From: Nitrospirota bacterium
GTDB lineage: Bacteria; Nitrospirota; Thermodesulfovibrionia; Thermodesulfovibrionales; UBA6898
DNA length: 12,839 bases
Direction: 5' to 3'
NCBI GenBank assembly: GCA_029858145.1
Contig: JAOUFP010000027.1
Span: 1 to 12,839, forward strand
Every line of letters starts with the position of its first letter. Within the stretch, counting starts at the first letter, position 1. Below, piece by piece: positions 1 to 5,771 of this stretch. The translations under genes and the position numbers were made by a program. The notes beneath the pieces were generated by a model. The model saw only the letters and a list, made by a program, of their open reading frames with translations, searched no databases and was not told the origin of the DNA.

Positions 1-2009
1 GAGTTATCACTCACAAATTTGCATATCTCGTCAAATCAAAAAAACTCCCTCCCGAATCGATCCTTACGGTAACCTTTACGAACAAGGCTGCCAGAGAGAT
101 GAGCGACAGGATCGGGAACCTCGTCGGCAAGGACATGAAATCATACTGGATCGGGACCATGCATTCTCAGTGCGGCAGGATTCTGCGCAGGGAAATAAAG
201 GCCCTCGGCTACGGAAATGATTTTTCGATATACGATGAAGACGACCGTTGCAATCTCATACGCCATATCCTGAAGGAATTCAAGATCTATGAGGCGCTTT
301 ACAAAGGGGTATCTTCAAGGATCAATTTTCTGAAGGCGTCTCTGGTCGGTCCGGAGGATTTCCTTTCTTCCGGCGACGGATACGGGTTTGATGAGAAGCT
401 TGCCAAAGTGTACGTCAGGTATCAGGATGAGCTGAAAAGAAGCAATGCCCTTGATTTCGACGACCTGATCATGCTGACGGTGAAACTCTTTGAAGAAAAC
501 TCGGATCTCCTGAAAAAATACCACGGGCAGTTTCCCTATGTGCTGGTGGATGAGTTTCAGGATTTAAATTACGCGCAGTATAATCTCATAAAGCTGCTGG
601 CCAAACGACATAAGAATATCTGCGCTGTCGGAGACGATGACCAGAGCATATACAAGTTCAGGGGCGCTGACGTGAAGCATATCCTGAATTTTGACAAGGA
701 TTTCCCCGGCACCAAGATAGTCAGGCTTGAGAGGAACTACCGCTCTACCCAGAATATCCTCAATGTCGCCAACGCCGTGATATCAGTGAACGACAAGAGA
801 AAGAAAAAGAAGCTCTGGACGGAGAGAAAAAACGGAGAAATGGTCCGCTTCTGCTGGCTCAATACGGAAGAAGAAGAGGCGAAGCATATCGCGAAGATCA
901 TCAAGGAGTTATACCTGAAGGGAACGCATGCATATAAGGACATCGGAATATTGTACCGAGTGAATCTCCAGTCAAGGGCGATAGAGGATGCCCTGAGGGA
1001 AACCGGATTGCCCTATCACGTTGTCGGGGGCATCAGTTTTTACCAGAGAAAGGAGATCAAGGACCTCATCGCCTATGCCCGCCTGGTCATAAACCACGGG
1101 GATAACGTGAGCCTCAGGAGGATCATTAATCTGCCCTCGCGGGGGATCGGTGCCGCTACCCTTTCGAAAATAGAAAATGAAGCAAAGAAAAAGTCTCTCT
1201 GTCTTTTTGACGCCATCAAATTCTGCATCAAGAGCAACAGTATCGTGGCATCAACGAAAGATAAGCTGAGCAAATTCGTGCATATGATAGAAAAGCTGTC
1301 TTCCGTCAGCTACAGGAGTGCTTCGGATATTCTGAAGCAGGTAGCGGAGAAAACGGGGTATATGGAGCTGCTTGATGAAGAGAGGAGGCAGAACGTCGAT
1401 GAGTTGATCGCCTCCGCCGAAGGGAAAAATATCCAGGAGTTCATTGACAAGGCTTCATTGATGACGAACCTTGATCATGCCGCGGAGGGCAATTACATCT
1501 CCCTGATGACCCTGCATAACGCAAAGGGCCTTGAGTTCCCGGTTGTTTTTGTTGCCGGACTTGAAGAGGGACTTCTCCCCTATTTCAAAGCGAACGGCAA
1601 TGATGAAGAGATATCCGAAGAGCGAAGACTTTTTTATGTTGGGATGACACGGGCGAAAGATTTTCTCGTGCTCTCCGGAGCCCGCAAGAGAAGATTGTAC
1701 GCGAAATTGCAGGAGCAGGAGCCTTCCCGGTTCCTGAAGGACATACCGAAAACGTGCTGCAAGTGGATCGAGAAAGTCACTGAACCCCCCGTGATCAGAT
1801 CTGCCCAGAACACCCAGAACAAGCCTGAACCGAAGAGAAAGGTGAGACCCTATTTTGATTCAGGGTGCAGGGTGAAGCATCCTGTCTGGGGGGTGGGTGT
1901 TGTCCGTGACTGCTACGGTGACGGAGAAGACCAGAAGGTGATGGTCAACTTTCCTAACATCGGACTCAAAAGACTTTCACTGAAGCTCGCGAATCTGACC
2001 AAGCTCTAG
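1..2009 (+). CDS. uvrD: UvrD/PcrA-type ATP-dependent DNA helicase (5' end outside window)
   Basis: Superfamily 1A 3'-to-5' DNA helicase, the family that unwinds DNA in nucleotide-excision and mismatch repair and removes recombinase from DNA. The reading frame is open from the left edge (first full codon at 3), and a TFTNKAA motif (Ia) at 72-92 lies before the first in-frame ATG at 99. The gene therefore starts upstream, and its Walker A motif is not in the window; the ATG at 99 is not the real start. Visible motifs are DEFQD (Walker B, 549-563), GDDDQSIYKFRGA (III, from 630), RNYRS (IV, 732-746), TLHNAKGLEFP (V, near 1510) and FYVGMTRAK (VI, near 1635). The C-terminus carries the PcrA/UvrD Tudor-like tail (VKHPVWGVGVV, ending in KL). 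UvrD, PcrA and Rep are hard to separate on motifs alone; the tail favours PcrA/UvrD. gatC follows 12 bases after the stop, so the two are probably co-transcribed. Confidence 0.96.
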   Translation, partial: VITHKFAYLVKSKKLPPESILTVTFTNKAAREMSDRIGNLVGKDMKSYWIGTMHSQCGRILRREIKALGYGNDFSIYDEDDRCNLIRHILKEFKIYEALYKGVSSRINFLKASLVGPEDFLSSGDGYGFDEKLAKVYVRYQDELKRSNALDFDDLIMLTVKLFEENSDLLKKYHGQFPYVLVDEFQDLNYAQYNLIKLLAKRHKNICAVGDDDQSIYKFRGADVKHILNFDKDFPGTKIVRLERNYRSTQNILNVANAVISVNDKRKKKKLWTERKNGEMVRFCWLNTEEEEAKHIAKIIKELYLKGTHAYKDIGILYRVNLQSRAIEDALRETGLPYHVVGGISFYQRKEIKDLIAYARLVINHGDNVSLRRIINLPSRGIGAATLSKIENEAKKKSLCLFDAIKFCIKSNSIVASTKDKLSKFVHMIEKLSSVSYRSASDILKQVAEKTGYMELLDEERRQNVDELIASAEGKNIQEFIDKASLMTNLDHAAEGNYISLMTLHNAKGLEFPVVFVAGLEEGLLPYFKANGNDEEISEERRLFYVGMTRAKDFLVLSGARKRRLYAKLQEQEPSRFLKDIPKTCCKWIEKVTEPPVIRSAQNTQNKPEPKRKVRPYFDSGCRVKHPVWGVGVVRDCYGDGEDQKVMVNFPNIGLKRLSLKLANLTKL

Positions 2010-2021
2010 GCCTGCCAGCAG

Positions 2022-2300
2022 ATGAAAATATCAATTGAACATTTAGCGCGGCTTGCCAGGTTGTCTGTTTCCAGCGATGAAAAAGAACTCTTTGCGAAGC
2101 AGATAGACAGTATTCTCAATTATATGGATAAGCTCAATGAGCTGGACACCGGCAATATCGACCCCACGTCCCATGTCATCCCGCTCAGCAATGTTGTGCG
2201 TGAAGACCTGCCGAAGAATTCCCTTGAAAGGGAGGACGCATTGATGAATGCTCCTGACAGGACGGAGAAATTTTACCGCGTCCCGAAGATTATTGAATGA
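2022..2300 (+). CDS. gatC: Asp-tRNA(Asn)/Glu-tRNA(Gln) amidotransferase subunit C
   Basis: Small subunit of the GatCAB amidotransferase, which converts misacylated Glu-tRNA(Gln) and/or Asp-tRNA(Asn) to the correct amide form in the cytoplasm. GatC wraps round GatA and stabilises the complex. The 92-residue product has the full family pattern: an N-terminal helix with HLARLARL (residues 7-14), a central QIDSILNYMDKLNELDT stretch, a VVREDLP segment and a C-terminal FYRVPKII. Length matches the family (about 95). The start lies 12 bases after the helicase stop with no good Shine-Dalgarno (only weak purines before the ATG), suggesting translation coupled to the upstream gene. gatA, its frequent neighbour, does not follow; panD does, so the partner subunits must be encoded elsewhere. 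Confidence 0.96.
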   Translation: MKISIEHLARLARLSVSSDEKELFAKQIDSILNYMDKLNELDTGNIDPTSHVIPLSNVVREDLPKNSLEREDALMNAPDRTEKFYRVPKIIE

Positions 2301-2322
2301 ATTCCATTCAAATACACGAATG

Positions 2323-2340
2323 CAGCAGCCGAAACTGCTG
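2323..2340 (+). other. Small hairpin between gatC and panD
   Basis: Perfect 6-bp inverted repeat CAGCAG / CTGCTG with a 6-base loop, in the 73-base gap before panD. No T-run follows, so it is not an intrinsic terminator. It could be an mRNA processing or stabilising hairpin or chance. Confidence 0.3.
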
Positions 2341-2373
2341 TGACGATGAAACTGATAAAGGGGAGAATGCCGC

Positions 2374-2730
2374 ATGAGGAGATGTATGCTACGGTCCAAA
2401 ATCCATATGGCTACGGTTACCGAGTCCAATATAGCGTATGAAGGCAGCATTACTATTGATGAAGCCATTCTGAAAGAGGCCGGAATGCTTCCCTATGAAC
2501 AGGTGATGATCAGCAACGTAAACAACGGGGAGCGGTTCGAAACCTACATTATCGCAGGAAAAAAGAACTCCGGTGAGATATGTCTCAATGGGCCTACGGC
2601 AAGAAAAGGCGTTGTCGGCGACAAGGTCATCATTTTCTGTTACAACTATTTTGACGACAGCGAGATGAAGGATTTCAAGCCGAAAATCGTGCATGTCAAT
2701 GCAAAAAACCGGATTGTCAGGAAGAAATAA
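2374..2730 (+). CDS. panD: Aspartate 1-decarboxylase (pyruvoyl enzyme)
   Basis: Converts L-aspartate to beta-alanine for pantothenate and coenzyme A synthesis in the cytoplasm. The proenzyme cleaves itself between Gly24 and Ser25 to make the pyruvoyl cofactor. Here the motif YEGS falls so that the pair is exactly G24-S25. The N-terminus (MLRSKIH, then VTESNIAYEGSITID), the central NGERFETYII and the NGPTARKGVVGD segment with VIIFCY all follow the family. Length of 118 residues is at the short end of the usual range (about 115-130), which just means a short C-terminal tail. ATG 2374 is chosen because of the GGGGAG Shine-Dalgarno about 9 bases upstream and because it puts the cleavage serine at residue 25. 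It follows gatC in the same direction with a 73-base gap, probably in one transcript. A pantothenate partner gene such as panC is not present here. Confidence 0.96.
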   Translation: MRRCMLRSKIHMATVTESNIAYEGSITIDEAILKEAGMLPYEQVMISNVNNGERFETYIIAGKKNSGEICLNGPTARKGVVGDKVIIFCYNYFDDSEMKDFKPKIVHVNAKNRIVRKK

Positions 2731-2787
2731 TATCTTCGTTCAAAGTTTCTCTGCAAAAAAGTCCCCGCTTTCACAGGGAAAAGAATT

Positions 2788-2817
2788 TTAAACCGAATTT
2801 TTTTTCTGTGATATACT
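2788..2817 (+). promoter_or_regulatory. Possible weak sigma70-type promoter after panD
   Basis: TATACT at 2812-2817 is a good -10 match. An 18-base spacer separates it from a poor -35 (TTTAAA, 2788-2793). It lies in an A/T-rich stretch about 130 bases before the small gene at 2947 and is the best candidate in the gap between panD and that gene. The weak -35 makes this tentative. Confidence 0.3.
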
Positions 2818-2946
2818 TATCAAAACTGATGGGCATCCGGCACAAAAACAGTTGTCAGAAGTTGTATGGTAAAAGAGAAAAACAAACGACTTGTGAAGCA
2901 ATAAGGAACGGATTCTTTTAGATCTGTTTAACAGGGAGGAGGAACC

Positions 2947-3135
2947 TTGGCAAGACCCGGAGCGTTTAAGAGTGAGAAGCGGAAAAAGGAATTAATGAGG
3001 CAGAAAAAACAGGAGAAGAAGAGACAGAAGCGTTTAGGGAAGGAAGCTGCACCAGGAGACGTTACATCAGAAGATACGACGACGGAAGAAGCGGCTACGG
3101 AAGAGAAAGACGAGCCGAAGGGTACGGAAGAATAA
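2947..3135 (+). CDS. Small highly charged protein of unknown function
   Basis: A 62-residue protein of two halves. Residues 1-35 are strongly basic (RPGAFK, then many Lys/Arg with KKELMRQKKQEKKRQKR, likely helical). Residues 36-62 are acidic and Thr/Glu-rich with no hydrophobic segment. I do not recognise a named function. The N-terminal R-P-G-A-F-K-S-E-K-R-K-K-E-L pattern resembles short conserved basic proteins I associate with Deltaproteobacteria, but this is memory, not a search. The TTG start is supported by a very strong purine-rich Shine-Dalgarno (GGGAGGAGG, 2934-2942) and by the motif running right from the start; the only in-frame ATG would discard that motif. A cytoplasmic nucleic-acid-associated role is possible from the charge but is inference. 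A hairpin followed by a T-run lies just downstream. Confidence 0.72.
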   Translation: MARPGAFKSEKRKKELMRQKKQEKKRQKRLGKEAAPGDVTSEDTTTEEAATEEKDEPKGTEE

Positions 3136-3151
3136 GGGACAGGCGTAAAGC

Positions 3152-3185
3152 CCCCTGCAATACGTGCAGGGGCCGGACCTTTTTT
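3152..3185 (+). terminator. Hairpin with downstream T-run, probable terminator
   Basis: Perfect 8-bp stem CCCCTGCA (3152-3159) / TGCAGGGG (3165-3172) with a 5-base loop, followed after 7 bases by six T (3180-3185). The offset of the T-run from the stem makes it a weaker intrinsic terminator than usual, but its place just after the small gene at 2947-3135 fits. Confidence 0.55.
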
Positions 3186-3241
3186 CCCCGAAAGATTTCT
3201 GCTGAAGAACATTTATTGAGATCATAACGAGGGGCCTATAC

Positions 3242-4189
3242 ATGATTAAAAAAGAAATTTCCCGCGGATTTTTATGCCATCCGCCCCGCCGGCCGTTCAT
3301 TTTCCCTCTTTTTTTATTGGCAGTTACTGTGCTTATGTTGCCGGGAATGGGTGCCGCCTCTGCAGAGGAGGATACAGGTTATCCGGAATGGCAGGAGCCC
3401 GAACAGTACAGTTGCGAAATGGTAATGAGCGACAGGGGGCAGACAACAGAGAAAAAGGTGCTCAGACAGTTCGTCGATCATGACAAGACGCGTATAGAAA
3501 TCGCCACGAACGGCGAACTGATGGAAGTCATCGAACGCAGGGACCTCAGGGTTACCTATGTTATGCATAAGGCGGAGAAGGTATATTTTGTGATGAAGAT
3601 AGAGGAGGAGGATGAGGGTCCCGCGGAAGCTGCAGCCCAACGGCGGAAGCTCAGGCAGGTCGGCACCGAAACGATCGACGGGCAGGAATGCGACAAGTAT
3701 GAGCTCGACAGTGGACAAGGCCTGGCCTATGTTTGGGAGGACCATAAAACGAAGGCCCCGGTCCGTATGGAGGACGACGGATTGCGTATAGACTGGCGCA
3801 ATTATCATGTCGGTCTGCAGGAAGCCGGCCTGTTCGAACCGCCTGCAGGGTACAAGCGCGTTGAAATGCCTGACATGAGCAGCATGATGAATATGATGGG
3901 CGGTACGGGAATGCCGGATATGGGCAGTATGATGGGTATGATGGGCGGCGCGGGAATGATGAAGTCCATGGCGGTGAATGCCGCGAGCGGGATAGCCGTG
4001 GGGGCTGCCGGCAAACTGGGAGCTTCGATAGGCATGGCTGCTGGCGGGCCGCTTGGCAGTGTGGTCGGTGATTATGTAGGCCGGACCGTCGCGAATTGGT
4101 TATTCAATAAAGCCAGTGACAATATTATGCCGCGGACGGGCGGGATGCCTGTTGGCATGCAAGTACCCATGCCACAGGGGGAGCAGTAA
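3242..4189 (+). CDS. Secreted DUF4412-like protein with Met-rich tandem repeat and glycine-zipper tail
   Basis: A 315-residue exported protein. Residues 1-41 look like a long signal peptide: basic start, hydrophobic core at about 19-34 and a cleavage-type ASA|EE at 41/42. Residues about 52-208 look like a beta-rich LolA-like fold of the DUF4412 kind (YSCEMVMSD, a middle VTYVMHKAEKVYFVM, then GTETIDGQECDKYEL and a FEPPAGYKRVEMP end). Residues 209-238 are two 15-residue repeats of MPDMxSMMxMMGGxG. Residues 244-287 are Gly/Ala-rich with a glycine-zipper spacing (GIAVGAAGKLGASIGMAAGGPLG and on), a pattern seen in membrane-associated envelope proteins. The start has a GAGGGG Shine-Dalgarno 7 bases upstream. 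Periplasmic or outer-membrane-associated location is inferred; the biochemical role is unknown. Metal (copper) binding by the Met repeat is possible but unproven. It stands alone between two noncoding stretches. Confidence 0.85.
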   Translation: MIKKEISRGFLCHPPRRPFIFPLFLLAVTVLMLPGMGAASAEEDTGYPEWQEPEQYSCEMVMSDRGQTTEKKVLRQFVDHDKTRIEIATNGELMEVIERRDLRVTYVMHKAEKVYFVMKIEEEDEGPAEAAAQRRKLRQVGTETIDGQECDKYELDSGQGLAYVWEDHKTKAPVRMEDDGLRIDWRNYHVGLQEAGLFEPPAGYKRVEMPDMSSMMNMMGGTGMPDMGSMMGMMGGAGMMKSMAVNAASGIAVGAAGKLGASIGMAAGGPLGSVVGDYVGRTVANWLFNKASDNIMPRTGGMPVGMQVPMPQGEQ

Positions 4190-4223
4190 GGCAGCACCGT
4201 CAAAACTCTTGCAAAAATTGACA

Positions 4224-4277
4224 CCGGGAGTGTGCTGTCGAATTGATTGAACATGTCAATGAGTCATCGCCTCCCGG
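4224..4277. repeat. Nested inverted repeat downstream of the Met-rich protein gene
   Basis: Outer 7-bp arms CCGGGAG (4224-4230) and CTCCCGG (4271-4277) enclose a second perfect inverted repeat ATTGA (4246-4250) / TCAAT (4256-4260) with loop ACATG. No T-run follows on either side. It may be an mRNA 3' hairpin of the gene ending at 4189 or a structured small RNA. Confidence 0.35.
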
Positions 4278-4762
4278 ATAGATTCAAAACCCCGGGGATG
4301 AGCGCATAAGGGCCTTGCTTTATATCGGGGCTTCCGACCTTGTCATATGCTCCTGCTGCGACGACATGCTGTCTTCGTGAATATTCTGAGGGAGCGGGTC
4401 TCATAAACAAAAAAAACTCAGCTGCCCACAAAAGACGCAAAGAAAATAAAGGCATGAACCAAATTGCCGGGTCACCATTTTGGGTCCAGACTTTTACCCG
4501 CGGCTCCTTCTGTTGAAAAATGCGGCACAGTCAAGACACCTCATGACTTATCCTGCAAAAGCGGGTTTAATGACGGCAACTTTAAAAATACCCGCTGAGG
4601 AAGTCCGGCAGTTCTTGCGATTACTCTGCCCGCTGTAAAACAGAGACATCCTTCCTAACCGTAGATAATCGCTGAATTGCTCTCAGATCATTTTTTGATC
4701 TCCGCGACCGGCGCAGCGCAAAAGTGAATTTGAAACAATTTTAAGTCTCACAATGCGGAAGT

Positions 4763-4791
4763 TTGAGTAGTCCAGAAGGCGCCGTTATAAT
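4763..4791 (+). promoter_or_regulatory. Sigma70-type promoter for the LptC-like/M1-ChaN unit
   Basis: -35 TTGAGT (4763-4768), 17-base spacer, -10 TATAAT (4786-4791, consensus). Transcription would start near 4798, giving a leader of about 50 bases that contains the GGGGAG Shine-Dalgarno (4835-4840), 8 bases before the ATG at 4849. Confidence 0.72.
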
Positions 4792-4848
4792 GGGAGGACA
4801 CAGCATCTGGCAGATTCGAATGTTCTGCCCTTTTGGGGAGTAGTTCTG

Positions 4849-5727
4849 ATGTATAATGAGTATATGGAATTTATCAGAAGGGAATTGCCGAAGGTCTTAA
4901 TTGTGGTGCTTTTGATAGGTATTGTAATTTTTTTTTCTCGTTCTCAGGAAAAACCCGCAAACAATAATCCTCAGGCTGACCTTGCCTTGAACCTCAAGCA
5001 TGAAAATAATTATGATCAATTTTATGTTGACAAGCTTGCTATTGTGATGAGAGAGGGTGGCAAGGTGGTTTTTTCCCTTTCCGCAGATAAGATATTCAAA
5101 AGAAAAAGAATTTCCAAGTTTTTCGTTTATCAAAATTTAAAGGAAATATGCATTTCCGGCGTTAAGATAGACATCTATTCTTACAATAAAAAATCTTTGA
5201 CAAATAATAATGTCCTGATACCGGTTGATGAAATCGGAAGAAGTGTTACATCTATGGGGAAGCCTTCTACCCCTGTTGAAGACTATCTTGCGGGCAATGC
5301 GGATATTGATCTTGATCTTTTGAGCAGGCTTTTATTTGAAAAATTAACGCTTGCCATACACACATCGCCCAAAAAAAAGATGCTTATTGAAGCTGAGAGC
5401 GCCAAGATAAATATCGACATGGAAAATATAGTTTTTGAAGGTGATATAAAGGTTATTGATTCTGATGGTGTGGTCATTAATACAGAGGAAGTGGTGTGGT
5501 CGAGAAAACACGCGGGTATATATATACCGGGTAAATATAATGTGGGAAGCATGTTTTCCACGGGCAAGTCTTTTTTTGGTATTAACAGAAATGGCGAGGT
5601 TTTGAAGATGCTCGCTGTGCCCGTTATAGAATATGTGGATCCACTTGAGGAAAGAGAAAAAGTTTTTTATGCCAATATCTCAAAAAAGATGCCCGGGTAT
5701 GCCCGATTTATGTTTGGAATGCCTTGA
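4849..5727 (+). CDS. LptC-like single-pass envelope protein
   Basis: A 292-residue protein with a cytoplasmic N-terminus, one hydrophobic membrane segment at about residues 15-29 (KVLIVVLLIGIVIFF) and a soluble remainder expected in the periplasm. Two stretches look like the beta-jellyroll repeats of the LptC/OstA family: KLAIVMREGGKVVFSLSADKI (62-82) and IEAESAKINIDMENIVFEGD (180-199) followed by GVVINTEEVVWSRKHAGIY. LptC anchors the lipopolysaccharide transport bridge to the LptBFG exporter. At 292 residues this is longer than usual LptC (about 190), with an extra segment at about 110-178, so a divergent relative with another cargo is possible. No lptA or lptB lies nearby. It is visibly A+T-richer than its neighbours: I counted 20 and 14 G+C in the 60-base lines starting at 4981 and 5161, against 27 in the line at 5941. 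The start is fixed by the GGGGAG Shine-Dalgarno. Confidence 0.8.
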   Translation: MYNEYMEFIRRELPKVLIVVLLIGIVIFFSRSQEKPANNNPQADLALNLKHENNYDQFYVDKLAIVMREGGKVVFSLSADKIFKRKRISKFFVYQNLKEICISGVKIDIYSYNKKSLTNNNVLIPVDEIGRSVTSMGKPSTPVEDYLAGNADIDLDLLSRLLFEKLTLAIHTSPKKKMLIEAESAKINIDMENIVFEGDIKVIDSDGVVINTEEVVWSRKHAGIYIPGKYNVGSMFSTGKSFFGINRNGEVLKMLAVPVIEYVDPLEEREKVFYANISKKMPGYARFMFGMP

Positions 5728-5771
5728 AAGATCTTCCCGGTAGTTAAAATTTCTGCGAAGGAGAAAAAAAT

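Larger units (their letters stand above)
4190..4848. other. 659-base intergenic region without a convincing gene
   Basis: No reading frame here has a Shine-Dalgarno and a recognisable protein. Structure seen: a nested inverted repeat at 4224-4277 (outer arms CCGGGAG/CTCCCGG, inner ATTGA/TCAAT); arms AGCGGGT (4560-4566) and ACCCGCT (4590-4596) with a 23-base loop; a hairpin AGATCA-TTTTT-TGATCT at 4685-4701; and a promoter at 4763-4791. It could hold a small RNA or the decayed remains of a gene, but nothing is recognisable as either. Confidence 0.5.

Noticed and set aside
99..101. ATG at 99 as the start of the helicase
   Set aside because: The frame is open to the window edge and helicase motif Ia (TFTNKAA) lies upstream of it, so the gene begins outside the window.
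2043..2468. Minus-strand frame of 141 codons
   Set aside because: Covers gatC and the start of panD on the opposite strand; no supporting signals.
3314..3808. Minus-strand frame of 164 codons
   Set aside because: Lies wholly inside the secreted Met-rich protein gene, with no start signal or known pattern.
4264..4455. Minus-strand frame of 63 codons in the intergenic stretch
   Set aside because: No Shine-Dalgarno, no recognisable motif and an amino-acid mix typical of random frames.
4454..4516. Short plus-strand frame starting at ATG 4454 (20 codons)
   Set aside because: Spacing to the only purine run is too short and the peptide shows no feature.
4595..4612. GAGGAAGTCCGG, similar to the GAGGAAAGTCC core of RNase P RNA
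   Set aside because: One base is missing from the core and the partner strand and the remaining helices are not found downstream at the right distance; probably chance.
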